NCBI GenBank assembly: GCA_018398805.1
Contig: JAGFBZ010000855.1
Location: 2,356,001-2,420,000 of the forward strand
DNA: 64,000 nt
Source: Hirundichthys speculiger
Lineage: Eukaryota; Chordata; Actinopteri; Beloniformes; Exocoetidae
Direction: 5' to 3'
Shown here: one piece after another, positions 13,324 to 26,800 of the stretch
Position numbering within the stretch: the stretch's first letter is position 1
Layout: the number at the start of each line of letters is the position of its first letter
Program-made: the position numbers and the translations under genes
The notes under the pieces: model-generated
What the model was told of the DNA's origin: nothing
What the model saw: only the letters and a program-made list of their open reading frames with translations
The model's database searches: none

Positions 13324-14330
13324 CCTTCACTGGACCTGAGTCCGCAACAGCAAGACACTAAGCGAAAGTGACTGGTCCTACAATTGTTGTATACTATGCA
13401 CTGTGCAACTCCTATTATAGACTTATATGGATCTGCAAGTAATGAATCGATCATGTGTGAAGATGGAAAGGCGACACTTGTGACAAGTGCGCACTGGACC
13501 ACAAAACTGCGCGCACAGCGTTCAACACCAAGCGTCATTTTGTCACGCAAAGGAGATTCAAAACCTATTTGGCATGTTGAAAAATAAAAACAAAGACGAG
13601 TTGAAAACTACACGAGTGGGACTCTGTTGTACCTAACCCCCCCAGCTGTTATAAAACCGTCACCATGTGACGATGAGTTTGACCCACTCAAAGAAAAAAA
13701 ATCGGTAAGGATAATGTCCTCGCGTGGTGCCACAGCCTGGAAAAACCTCCATCGACAGCTGTGACTCCAGCAATCACTATTCGACATTGACAAATAGTAA
13801 ACTCTAGAATATCAATCAAATGAGGAGATCATAAATACAGCTCCAGAGCTGCGCCGGACATTTACTCAGTTTACTTTCAGTGCACCTGTGAAATCAGGTG
13901 CGCAACAGGTACCTCCTCTCCGTTACCCGCAATGCGTTTTGTAAAAAGTTCAAATGTCTTACATCGGCATTAAAGTGGTCGGAGGTCCAAGGTAGCACAT
14001 GCAGTCCCGGTGGGGCCGCCCGACCCGGTCCCACACGGTGCCCTCTCCATCGCCGTACATCCTCGGAGGCGCGCGGCGGAGCAGCTACTGAGGATCCATA
14101 ACCTGGTCAGGGCTGACGGAACCGAGGGGCAAGCACCATCATCCCGCTTACTGGCAGCCCGACGAACATATGCCTTCCCACTACAGCAGCCTGCACACTG
14201 TTTCAACATTAACAGGGCGCGCTCTGCTCTGCTCTGGAGGATGCTGCGCGCTGAAGTCGCTGCAACAGCGCCATCTACCGGACCCGTCAATGTCTGCACC
14301 ACAGAGAAGAAGTTTCACCATCCGTGATCC
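13324..14330 (-). promoter_or_regulatory. GC-richer 5' region of the left-hand minus-strand gene
   Basis: The stretch 13980-14290 is clearly richer in G, C and CpG than its surroundings (for example CGGTGGGGCCGCCCGACC near 14010 and GGAGGCGCGCGGCGGAGC near 14065). Directly before the start codon a TCAG near 13333 could be the acceptor of a coding exon preceded by a 5' untranslated exon. This fits a promoter and 5' untranslated region for the exons at 13323-12921. No TATA box or specific factor site is claimed. Confidence 0.35.
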
Positions 14331-15400
14331 TTTTTATTTTCTATCCCTTCACTTCATGTTTATCTGTGATGTAGAGTATATTTAGCAGAAAATGGGTAGT
14401 GACTTTTTAATCCAAACGAGTGGAAATCTAAAAAAAAAAAATAAATAAATAAATAAGGAAAGAAAAGACAAATGCAGCAGGATTATGAAGCACATCACCT
14501 TGTTATCATATTATCATTTATGTTTAAGAAAATGTCAGCTCACTTATTGAAATTTTGTTGGGATTCTTCTTCTCTGGCATTTTATTTATAGATTTTATTC
14601 ACTTTATGGTATTTTATGAGCATGGAAATGTGAATCTTTACGCCGTACTGATTTTAATTTAATACACTTTTTTTTTTTTTTTTCTCAATCATTTACACTG
14701 CAAAGATGTAAGTGCCTTTTGGGGAATATTGAAGCAAAGAATTAGTCATTTTATTATATTATTCAGCCTGTCCAGGCTGCTCAAAATGTTTCCCAGCACA
14801 AATGTGAGACACGTTGCTTTCATAAAACCTTTTATTTCACTGCAGATGTATTGAGCCCCTGGGCTGTCCTTTATTCAATCTTTCATTGTCTGCTTCACCT
14901 GAGTAGTTCTAAAGAATTTCAAGATGATAGCTGGACCTGCATGTATTTCATGTTTCTGTGAGCAGTCTTAGAAAACTGAAGCAAAAACACAATGTCTACT
15001 CAGGATAAGAGAATGAAAGACGATTGCAGGGTTATGGTTGATTACATCTAATCAGAGCTTCCAGTAATGGGGTAATTATGTTCTCTGGAGGTGATTAGGA
15101 ATCAAGCTATTGTCTTTGTCTCTGTGCAGAAGTGTGAGCTCTGCAAGAATAACACAGGGTGTGAGTTTGGCTGTTTGAGCTATGAGTCCTGGCTGTCAAG
15201 AAAGTCTTCAAATAAATCCAGATTTATTATAAAGGAAGCTTCATCTCTGATCACCCTCAACAAATATTATTTCATGATTTTGCATTTCATCAAACCTGAC
15301 AAGTCAAAAATAAGTACTAATAGTTGTTATTTTTTCTTTTCTTAAAAAAAAAAAAAAAAAAAATAAGCATTTCCAGCAATCACGAAGAGTGGAACTCTAC
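14331..15400. other. non-coding stretch
   Basis: AT-rich DNA with a short (AAAT)n run near 14430-14456 and A/T homopolymers near 14670 and 15344. I see no exon here. Confidence 0.5.
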
Positions 15401-15527
15401 CTTGTATGAATGGGGAGGTGCTGTCCATGTATCCCAGATCTGTGGTCCACTCGCTGCATTGCGTCGACATTGTGTGAGCTCCCGACTGCAGAGCTCTGAC
15501 TGGTTCTTCTGGAGACAGATTCTGCAT
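15401..15527 (-). CDS. possible alternative first coding exon
   Basis: On the minus strand an ATG at 15527, with an in-frame TGA two codons upstream, opens 42 codons (MQNLSPEEPVRAL at the start, GYMDSTSPFIQ at the end). It runs to a good donor, CAAG followed by GTAGAG at 15400. The exon ends in phase 1, the same phase as the exon ending at 12921, so both could splice to the same downstream exon and give alternative N-termini. Base composition here is higher in GC than the flanks. I recognise no family. A second frame through the same block is open without an ATG and would end in phase 2. Confidence 0.3.
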
Positions 15528-18500
15528 GGATCAATGACCAGTCGCACCTCACACATCCACAGGAGTTGAGGTCGGCGAGCGGTGGAGCGGGGGACCTGTG
15601 CTTACTCAAGCAAAAAAGTGGTGTCTAGTCATCAACCAGCGGGTCAACACTTTGTATCGACAGTCTTAGAGAGGAGAGGATCAAGTTTGTCTTGCATAAT
15701 GCCCCTCTCAACTTCACAGCTCAGCCAAGGCCAAATTGATTCTCACTGGTGGCTTTCTTGACTGCCAAAACAAATTCATGAGTGAGCTGTGCCGCTTATC
15801 CCTGGGAGACCCTGCTCATACATATGAAACTAGTGATTTTAAAGGAGTGTTCATATGTTCACAACACCCACTGCCATTCAGCACACCCTGTTCCACTTCA
15901 GCAGACCTCTAGAAGTGATCTAATTGGTGCCCTCAATCTAAATCCATTTCTAAATATGGATGTGAGCTGAAGTGAGAGCCAAAGCTCAAGGCAAAGACGT
16001 ATGAAATGAACACAGAAGGCAGAAGTTTTTAAGCTAGATGACACTTTTACTACAATAAAGGCTTGTTAACGGCTTGTTAGCAGACTTTTCAAACACTCTG
16101 TTTCCATTAGCCAAATTCCTGTCATTTCATCTGATATTTTTGTCTCTAACAAACACTCTTGTATCAGCCCTGAAGGTGCTGCCCCACCAAACTGGAATGT
16201 GCCCATTCATCATTTATAACCTCTGATGTTTATGTCATTGCTCAACAATATGTTCAAAGAGCAACTAGAGTTTTTCTCACAGAAAATGCGTTGACCTTTG
16301 AAACTGACGTAAGAATTATAATGGCTCATATAATGGCTTAATAGCTCATTAAATGAGCTTTTCTGGAATGGTGTGTCTGTAAAGAGAGGACAGTTGGTAA
16401 TGCAAGCCCGTGTTCTGCAGTGGTTGTTGCTGGTCCAAAATGAAAAAAAAAAACAATATATATTGACAGATGAAATGAAGCTGATGAGAGAAGCCATAAA
16501 ATATCTTGGGTTCATACACAATGTATTTAGGCCATCTCAATATGTTCTAGCTAGTTCTGGAAAATTCTGAGTTTAAGGTACAACAGATGGGAGGCCCTGT
16601 GGTCATAGCTTTCCCCATTTGTCATCACTCACTTCACTGTTTCTTTCTTCCCAGTTCCTACAGAAACATGTGCAGTTTGGTGCTCACTCAGAAACAAAAA
16701 CCTTGATCTTCTTCTTTAGTGATTTCCATTATTTCCTTTATAGCTCACAGTCTACTTTCTAACCATTTTTGAGCAGTATGATTCAAGCCCTGACTGCTCT
16801 CATCATCCATATTTAATGCAGCTTTCAGCCTGGAAACAGTACGACAGTCTGCTGCTGATTGGTTGATTCTTGAGGAAAAGTGAAACTCTAAGCCAGTAAC
16901 AATGTCATACTGGTACTGGCAATTTAAGTACTTGGATATTTTTTGATAATTCTCATTAATCAGTGTTTAATTATTAACCCTTGGATATTCATATTGTCGT
17001 GATGAGAAATTTATTGCATAATCCAAAGGGACCCATCTAGTCCTCTGTTGCTGCTTGTGCTGTGTTAAAATGTTATTTCAGCCAGAAGGAATTATAACCT
17101 TTACAAAGGTGGAACATTGTAGTCCCACAGGCCCCTGTCATTTCTTTAGGACATAGTTATTATTCATCTGCCATTATCACTGAGGCTGCATCTCAGTCGG
17201 TAAGCAGCAAGTGGAATCTCCAAAGACAGAAGGTCCTGTTTTATGTGCAGGAACCATGAACCAGTTTGCTGTGGAGGCAAAGAAAAGATTGGCATCTTCA
17301 GTTTTGTTTCCTGGCCAGCCTTAACTGTCCTAATTTCCATTATTAGATGTTCTGCTTCATAAATAGCAAGACAAAAATATATTATGAAACTTGTGGAAGT
17401 AGCCGAGCATTGTCTTATCTTTCATGTGCTGCTAAAAATATGAAAGAACATTTCTGAGAAGTTGCTTCAGATGACTGTTCCTCAATATTTCACACACAAC
17501 GTGTCACGGACCGAGATTTTCTGTACATACATTACATTTCATTACTTACATCACACTTAGTCAGATTTTTCCTTATGATTTAACACGAGCTGTGCGGTCA
17601 AATGCATATGCCTTTATGCTTTCTATCATTTCAGGAGTGTGCACATTTGCTTCAAAATCTGTTTAAACGCAGACGCTGAGTTTAAGTTTAGTGGAACAAC
17701 AAGACGGAAAACGAAAGGATGTGTTTTGTGCTACTGTGTCCCCAGGAGTTTCTTTATCTGATACATCTTCATTGGTGATGCATCAGTGTATGACTGGTTT
17801 GGTCAAAAGTCTAAACTCTCAGGAAAAGTCACGTATTTCACATTTGTTATCCAGCAACTCACAAATGCAAATGTGCTTACTTTATATAAAATACAATGTG
17901 AACTAATCCTTGAAGGTCTCAAAGCACCAATTAACTTCAGAGAAGGAGCTTCGGCTGCAGATATTAAATGCACTTTCCCTGCTGTTCCCTGCTGTTCCCT
18001 CTTACCCTTCCTGTCAGTTTGTCACACCGCATATACATTTGACGCAGAGTTAGGAGCACTGCATATCGGCTATGTTCTGCTGAATGTCCACTGTCAGCAC
18101 ATCTTTACAGATACGTATGGTTTTTATACCCAAAAAAGTAACTGCTATTAACAACCAGAACCTGGAATACATAATTCACTTTTTATTAAAGAAAAATAAA
18201 TCTGCAATAACCTTTTTGGATTTGACCACAACATTGAGATTTGCAACATGAGCACAGTGTTCACACTGAGCGCAGATACAGAGTTGGCAGTGGGGAATTT
18301 TTGTGCTCCAGGCCTCTGCATTCACGTTGTCCCAGTGTGTGTGTGTGTGTGCGTGGATATAAATAGAGAGATGCTCCCCAGTCAGAAAGCGGTGCTATAG
18401 GGTACATGCCAGACGTCGCCTTAGCCCCGTCCAATCCACCCCTGTCCTGGATGACCCCCAAAGTGCCTGGACCACTGCAACAGTGAGGAGTGACAGTCGC

Positions 18501-20340
18501 AACAATGGACTTGTGGTAAAATCTTACTGACAATGTGCATTTCTCCTTCGCTTTGTGAAGGAGATGCAAACATTCATGTTTCATCTAATCTGTCACTAGG
18601 TTGTCATATTTTCTCCCTTTCAGCACTGGTGGTAGGATCTAAAGAAAAAAGACACATTCTTTTCATCATATTATCAGAAGCTCAGTGAGTTTCCTGTATT
18701 CCTGTGTTGGTGCATTTATGCTGGCCACATGCCAAAGTTAAAGGTATAATATCTGGAGTCAAGCATTGCAATCTCATTCCACTGTAAGCGCTGACCTCAC
18801 ACAAAGATATTTCCCTCCTTGTTTTATTCAAAGTGGATATTCAGATAGAATTAAGACTATCCATTTTTCGAAAGCAGAACCAATGCCGGCTTGCCAATTT
18901 TATATGAAAGAAAGCAAGAGTGGAAGAGAATTGTGCATGTAAATCCAGAAATGTCATTTTCACCACTTACAAGAAATCAAGAACATTTGTAAACTGCCAC
19001 CTGCAAACCATTTTATGTAATTATGGTTAGATAATCAATTTTATGTGTTTGTTTTGTGCAGAGGAAAGGCTGTCAGTGACTACTCAATGTTGTTGAAAAT
19101 GTTTTTTAAACATAGTGTAGGGACTGGTCATCTGAATTACTTTTGACAGTGCACAAAAACAGTGAGAACTTGTTAGCCAGCTAGATTTCAGTCAGTTGTT
19201 CTGGCTTCATCTGAATCTGTGTATACTCATGAACATGCTTCAAATTAAAGTTGTTTATCATCCTTAAGAAAAGGCCAATTGTGATTCCGTAAGTGCGAGT
19301 TGTCACAATCATGCCACACAAAAACGCAATTGCTTTTCGGTGGTAATTTTGAATGTGGTGCATTTCCACTCCAGCAAACTGGGTGACAATTCTTGAAAGT
19401 TATTTCCAATTACTGCGTGCCCACAGGTAATTGTGTTCTCTCAACATGCATCAAATAAAATACTTTCTGCTTGTAAGCATTTGAGCTGCCTTCCCCCATG
19501 AACTTGACACGATGGATGTCGGCTCAGTGGCTCTGCAGGGAGAGTTGCAAGCATGTCAAAGGTAATTACATTTCTCTTTGATAAGAAATACAGCTGCTGA
19601 ATAAAACAAAGGCTTTGCACTATTAAATTTGCTCTTTTTCTCATATATTTCCCTGTATCTTACAAAACACAATATACTCCGTATTACTGGGGAGGATGAT
19701 GAGGTTGGAGGGCATAACAGAGAGGCTATTATTTTTGTTGTTTGTATTTTCTTTTCCTAGATATTGTCTAGTCTTGGAAATTCGGTTCTTCATAGATCTG
19801 TCTTTGAGCAGCTATCACCTTTCTCATAAGTATCTCATATGTCATTATTTTAATGACAGGGTAATCACTGGCTGGGATATCTAAGCCCTCCAACCTTTTT
19901 ACCACCGCTCTCTTGTGACAGAAACAAAGATGTGCTACACATCCACCCTCATTTTAAATTCAAAGATGAGATGAAAGGCAAAGGCAGTGCATTCATGTAC
20001 CAAGAATTTTTAAAAGCTCCACATGCCCACGCAGGTCATCACTTCCATTATTATTTTCTCTGATCTTAATTCCAATTCATCAGGGCAGGATTTGTGTGCA
20101 CAAGAGCCCAGCACTCATCAGCTCTTACCTTTACTCTCATTTGTCTGAGATGCACTTAAATGGTCAGTTCATGTTATATAATCAGGTGTGTTGCTGATCT
20201 GACACTGTTAACAGACTGCATTTCCCATGAGCTACCACAGTATAAACCAGTGTACAACACTGGCTGCAAGAGCTCTGGAAAGAACATGAAAAAAAAAAAT
20301 CAGATAACTGAAGAAAAAGTCAGATTAAATGCTCATAAAC
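15528..20340. other. intergenic stretch without recognised genes
   Basis: No exon, RNA gene or clear mobile element was recognised. A short direct repeat (CCTGCTGTT repeated near 17977-18000) and a GT microsatellite near 18336-18352 are the only obvious structures. Confidence 0.45.
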
Positions 20341-23300
20341 CGGCACTTTATTTCAGATGCACTGACATTACACAGTTCATGTATTTTCTTATGGTGATAC
20401 AAGTTTCAGATAAAACCTGTGAAAAGCTCCTGTGAAAATGCTGTAATACAATATTGAAATTGTAACGGTACAATACTTTACTGTACAAATGAATCTATAG
20501 CATCTACAACAACAATTACTGAAAAGATATGTACAAAAATCTGTGGATACAAATATTCCAAGCACGTCTGTTGTCTTAGCATAAATAAATAATGTCAGAG
20601 ACCATCTGTTTGTAATCCCTTACAAATTTGATCATTCCCTTAATAAATCTAGATTTATGTCACCTGTCAACTTTTATCTTCAAGACAAACTACGTGTGAC
20701 TGATGACTTTTCAGGAGAAAAGCCTAAATTAACATCAGTAAATCGATAGCAGCTGCGAAACAGGGGAACATGTTACACTATGATAAACAGTTTGCAAAAT
20801 TTAAGATTTTCCTCTTCTCAGCAGAGAATATGAACAAAATTTATGTTTCAGCTGTGAATACAGTATTTGAAAAGAAATAAATCTGAAAGCACTGCTCCAT
20901 ATAATACAACGTAGTTCAGAGACAGTTACATTTCTAAAACTTTTAAAGACTATAATACAACAACAGAAATGCAAAGATATTAATTAAGGCAAAGCCAACT
21001 AAAACTTGACAGGATCATTTGCAATCTTTATGTTTAAAGACTGTTCTCACTGTTACCAGAAACCCTCAAATTGCTTCAGTTTATCATTTCAGGTAAGTAC
21101 TGCGACTCTTGCAGCACGCTAATAAACCTGAAAGCAAGCACTGGTACAATATTACATCATTAATGTATGTCAAGATTATCTGATGCAATTTGCAAAAAAT
21201 ATTAAGTTGTCTGCCTGACATAGGCAATCTCAGAGGGTGATGTGCTTTTTTGAACACTGGAGTGTTAAAGAATTATCAACCAATTAAGGTGACGACGTGG
21301 TGAAAACTCAGTTTACAAGCGGTAACACCACCTTGCTACAGGTCAACTATGGACTTCTTGAAATGAACTAAACCGGAGCCAGCAGTAATGCTCCACTGAC
21401 AACACCCCAAATATCACTGTTGCAAAGAGCATAAAAGACACATTTAAAATTCATTTAAGGCTGTTACTTTGTCTAAAAATGCAATGAAAGTTGAAAAATG
21501 GTCAGTCAGAATTCAGCACACCGGACAATACATGACAACACACGACATATTACACTGCCATTATGAATCTAACAAAAACGAAATGTATAGCCAAAGGTTT
21601 AAATACAAAGCACTGACAGTTACTTTCATTAGTTTAGCACATTTAAATCAGTTGTGGGAGATAATCAAGAATGCTTGAGCTGCACTGCTGCTTGGCCTTG
21701 TAATTTCAAGTTTTTTTAAGGTACCATTTCAAGCATTCTTCTGCATACTTTTCATTCAAAACGTTTTGTAAACTCTCTTCATGTCATATTCAAAAATATA
21801 CAATTCTACATTCAAATTGTATAAATACATTAAAATAGTCTGAACTTTTTCCAAGCTTCCAGAAATCATCAAGCTTTTACAGATCACCCTTAACTAAAGT
21901 CCCTGAAACAAAATGAACTACTGCTTTCTCAGATTAAATTTCTACCCCTCGCTTTTAAAAGAGACATATTATGTCCTCTTTTTAGAAGCTGACACATTTT
22001 CCTGAGGTTCTAATAAAATCTCTGACATGTTCTGGTCAAAACATCAGAGATACAGTACAAGAGCTCCCTTTTTAACCATGTCTTCTCAGCTCTGTTCATA
22101 GCAGCCAGTTTTTAGGGGATGGAGTCAACTCCACTCCACCCTTCTCCTTTTTCTGCAGGGTGTGCCCCTTTAGAAATCAGTGTTACAGCTTAGTGCACCA
22201 GTTCAGAAGAAAAGCAAACACAGCACAATGTGAACTTGGGTAGAAATTATGAATAATTATGGCGATGTTGGTCAGTTCTACTCTGATTTAAGTCTGTCAT
22301 GTCACAGAACCCTGCAGATCTGAAAGCCTCACTGAATGACACATTTAAAAACACAGGCTGCCCCAAACCAACTGAAAAGGCTGTTACAGGTTTTTTTTTT
22401 TATAGCCATTTCTGATAATCAATTATATACTCTAAAGCACAACAGAAATGAATTCTTTGTCATTTTATGTTCCCTTTAAAGTAATTCCAGTGGTTAAGGT
22501 TCTGTATACTTCCTAACTATAGTACAAGATTGCTGTGTGACAATCAAATGAAATTAATCAGTATTTTTTTAAGTTCCCATTGTAAGCTGCGCTAACAGTC
22601 CTTCCCTTGTCTAGCAAAGTTTTAGCCATTTAGACAAATCAATAATTCAAAGTGATTCACAAAAGGACTACGTTGAAACAGTGCTGAAACATGTTAAGGT
22701 TACAAAAATTCACACTTTTTTCTTTCACAATGAAATGTGTCAACGGTTGTGCAGTTATAATAGTTGTGACCCAAATAAAACACTACATTTCGACCGTACA
22801 ACACTGACGCGTAGCATCTCATTAAACAACCCTGCTAGTTTGCAAGCTGAAAATTTCGGAAATGCCTTTACATCTTCTGATATCAGCTTTTTTTTACTGC
22901 ACATAAAATCCATCAGCAAGTCTTTCTCTCTTTCAGTTGATTGAGCGACCCACATTATGCTGAAAACAGAGACCTTGAAACTTTTTTTTTAAATCAATAG
23001 GTGCCAATTCAATACTAAATACAATAAAGCTCTGTTGAGCTTGCAGCAACAAACTGATTAGCTTGCACTAAGCACTACAACAACAGCAAAAAAAAACAAA
23101 ACAAAAAACCATCTTTTATGTACCTATACATAGGTTGAAGATTCAGCCTTGCAGCCCAGATTTAATTTCATCCAGGGCTGTTTGCCGCAGGTCCTTCTTA
23201 TGTTCCCTCATCTCCTGTCACTCTCTGTCAACATCACATGACCAAGGGTGCCCAGGTGCCAAAAAATACGATAATGTCCTGACATATCACTAGTAATACC

Positions 23301-23887
23301 TTGAAAGATATTCATTACTTACAGATATTTTTATGTTTTGGTTTGAGTCATCTTTAACAAGCGTGTTTATTTGAAGTAGCACTTTACTCTACACTTTCCA
23401 CATTTCCAAATATCTGTGCAGCATCTCGATCTATAAGTCACATACAAATTCCTGTACTACTTTGTAACTGAAAATTGTCCTGTTCTTCAGCTAGATTTAA
23501 GAGATGAACTACTTTATAAAATATTCCTAAATGTGCAATAAATAATGCAGGCTCTTTCTTCTGTAAGTCATAAATACAGCAAAGAACATTTCTTTTATCA
23601 CTGACTTTTTATTTATAGCTGCAGTTAAAATATTAATAACGCACTTATTTATGTAGATAAATCCTGTGTCTGCTTCATAACAATCTATTGTCAGTATTGT
23701 GGTTCAGTAAAGGAAATTGTTTGTTTGATCTGAGTGGTCTCAGCCACTTTTACTATTAACGTTTTCAGGGATGAGTGTTGGAGAATGCCTACAACTATTA
23801 TTTGTGAGCTATGTATTCTATGTAACTCTAGTCTTGAGTGTGCAACCCCTTACATTCCTATCATCATCCTTCACTCGGTGTTGATGT
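20341..23887 (-). other. probable long 3' untranslated region and flank of kcnk1
   Basis: This AT-rich stretch lies immediately downstream of the kcnk1 stop codon on the minus strand and contains no exon. Several minus-strand AATAAA signals are present (TTTATT on the plus strand), including one at 20347-20352 that could mark a distal polyadenylation site. The true transcript end is not determinable from sequence alone; a nearer signal could be used instead. Confidence 0.35.
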
Positions 23888-26800
23888 TTACTGGATCATG
23901 GGATCATCATTGGGAGAAGCCAGAGTCGGGACGCCAACAAATGTTTGGGTTTTTTCCTCCTTGTATGCTGTCCCACTGTTGGACACAGTGGTGAAGGCCA
24001 GCTGATCCTCCTCCAAAATGCCAAGGCAGTCTTGTGGCTTCTCCTTCTTCAGGTAGAACATCTTCCTCAGCTGCTTTAGTTGCTGCAGCTCACAAAAGGT
24101 CTCCAACACCACCAGCATGACTATCAGACCCAGGATCAGGTAGACTGAAAGGGACAAAGAAACATTTAAGGATTACGAGAAATGTGAGCGATTAACTGCA
24201 GTGAGTAGCATCACTGTAAACATATTAGAAACAATTTCAGAGACCCTGACGTAAATATCAACATTCCTTCCTTAGATGTCAATGTTTTTAGAGGTAAGCA
24301 CTCTTTTCTTTGTGATTAATTAAATAGAGTATAAGTTCATCATATTACACAAGAATTTCAGACTTGAATGTATACAGTGAGACTTAAGAAACATTGATGA
24401 TTTGTGCAAGTCACTATCACTTCTCTGGTAAGCCAACCCATGTTGTTTTGTGCACTGACACAAGGGGGCAATAGTTAGCTAACCACGTAACCAAGAACAA
24501 AGGATGGGCTTCATTAAACAGAGTGAAAGAAACAAAGAGTAACCCTTTCAGGCACTGCTCTCAATCCCCTGTCTAAACTAGTAATTGAACAATCCTTGAC
24601 TTAGATTGATAGATGACAAACAAGAGATTCAATACATCTGAAGATTATGGAATTAAAAAAAAAAAAGTTGGAAATAACCTGCATATATATGCATAGAACA
24701 GTGGTATATCAATAATCCATCCATTCGTTATCCATACCTTCTTATTCTTATTAAGAGTCTCAGTGATCTGCTGGAACCTATCACAGTTCTCTTTTGGAAA
24801 AAAGGCGGGGGTTCAAAATGAGGTGGTGAAGAATGGAAACAGTCAAGCAATTTTCTATGTGGGCAGTTTTAAAAATATGAGTGGTGTCTTTTGTTAAAGA
24901 AACACACTCTGTTGAAGCCTTTTCTCTTCCTACAGACAGACACATTGTTTCACCTGACTGACGTCATCTCTCTGGCTGCTGCGTTACACACACCCACATC
25001 ACATATCCTGGAGATAGTTTGAGCATCCTTCAATATTCATGCGCACCCACAGTTTGTCAGGCCTTGACAGTGCCAATAACAGCATGCTACACAAGCCACT
25101 AGGGCTGGGCCAAAAAATCGATTTTTATATTAATCGCGATTTTTTTCTGGGGATTTTAAAAAATCGATTCTCATACAAGAATCGATTTTTATTTATTTAG
25201 GGGTGGGGTAAAGAGTTCGGGTGGCTCCGTGGAAATACTCCGCTCGCTGTCTCTTTTGTCATCTACACTTCCGGAAATAGAAGCGCGTGTGTCACCATAG
25301 TTACCAGAATGCCGGCAAATTCACGCGACAAAATGGCGGAGTGCAGCGAGTGGAGTACTTTCACAGAGTCTGAACTCTTTCCCACACCGCCCCACTTCAA
25401 ATCAAACGTATGGACTTTATTTGGTTTTTATAAAAAGCACGCGGCAGGAGAGCTCGATATGAGGAAAGCCATATGTAAGCGTTGTCGCAGTCAAATCTCT
25501 TACTGTGGTAACACCACGAACATGACGGGGAACATCCTTCGCTACCACCCAGAGAGGTCGGTGCTCTCTGACAGGCTGGGTCCGCGTTTACTCAAGAGTT
25601 AAAGATACTGGCGGTGGCAGGTAATGTCAGGGCTCGGGCAGTTAAATGATTATTCATTAACGCGGCGTGTTTGTCATGAAACAATCGTGTTGCCGTAGCG
25701 TGTTGTTACCGGTTTGTTTACCGGCAGCTGTAAAGCACAACGGATCGCCAACATGACAGCGCTGCATGAGAACATATTCACGACGCGTCCTGACCGGTGT
25801 AGGCTATTAGTGTTAGCAGTTGCTACAAATAGCATCTGTATCCGCAAAGAGAATAACGACGTGGATTTATTGTCTTTTCCATCACGTAGCCTATGGAGCA
25901 ACTGAACCGGTAGAGGAAGACAACTTTAGGTAAGAAAATCAAGTTTTATTCAACACTAGACAACTTTTAAAATTAGCAACTATAGGCTGGATTGTCTCGG
26001 TTCTATTCGGGTAACTCGGTTCAGTTCGTGGTCGGAAACTAAAGACTCGGGTCGGGTTGGTTCCAGGTCCAAATATTGCGGGTCCATTCAGGTTTGGACT
26101 CCCGAACTTCTGATAATAGCTCGGGTCGGGTCGGTTTCGGGTCGAATTTTCACGGCTCCGTTCGGGGTCGGGTCCATGAAAGTGGACCCGTGAAGACCTC
26201 TAAACCAGAGGTCTTCAACCCTGGTCCTCGAGGAACCCTATCCAGCAGGTTTTAGAGGTTTCCCAGCTTCAACACACCTGATTTTAATTAATGGTCATTA
26301 TCAGGTTGTCCTCAAAGTCTGTTGATGACACAGCCACTTGTATCACGGTGTGAAGAAGAAGGGGAAACCTCTAAAACCTGCTGGATAGGTGCCTCGAGGA
26401 CCAGGGTTGAAGACCTCTGCTCTAAACTACAGAAATTGCACATTTTTTTTTAAATATTAAAACTTATTTAATCTTTATATTTGTATTATTATTTCATACT
26501 TGAAATAATAATATAATAATAAATATATATTATTATAATATTATATATAATAATCAATAATTACATATAATAAATATAATATTTAATATTATTATTATTT
26601 ATTATTAAATGATTTTTATATTTCAATAATTGAAATAAAAAAATCGCAATACTTGGTAAAATCGAAATGCAATACTCGTTTAATCAGAATCGCAATATAA
26701 ATCGAATCGGGACCCAAAAATCGTAGGAGAATCGAATCGGCACAAAAGTGTATCGGCACAGCCCTACAAGCCACCCAGTGGATTCTGCTCTTAAACCAGC

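Larger units (their letters stand above)
25100..26766. mobile_element. hAT transposon with perfect 8-bp target duplication, in kcnk1 intron 2
   Basis: The element starts TAGGGCTGGGCC and ends GGCACAGCCCTA, an imperfect terminal inverted repeat. It is flanked on both sides by CAAGCCAC (25092-25099 and 26767-26774), the 8-bp duplication expected of hAT elements. Both ends hold clusters of AATCGATT/AATCG words (25119-25190 and 26640-26750), typical subterminal binding repeats. It carries a partial BED-finger reading frame but no transposase core, so it is non-autonomous. A second element is nested at 26206-26419. Confidence 0.85.

Noticed and set aside
13970..14327. Frames of 105-110 codons on both strands
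   Set aside because: GC-rich promoter-like DNA gives long frames by chance; no family similarity.
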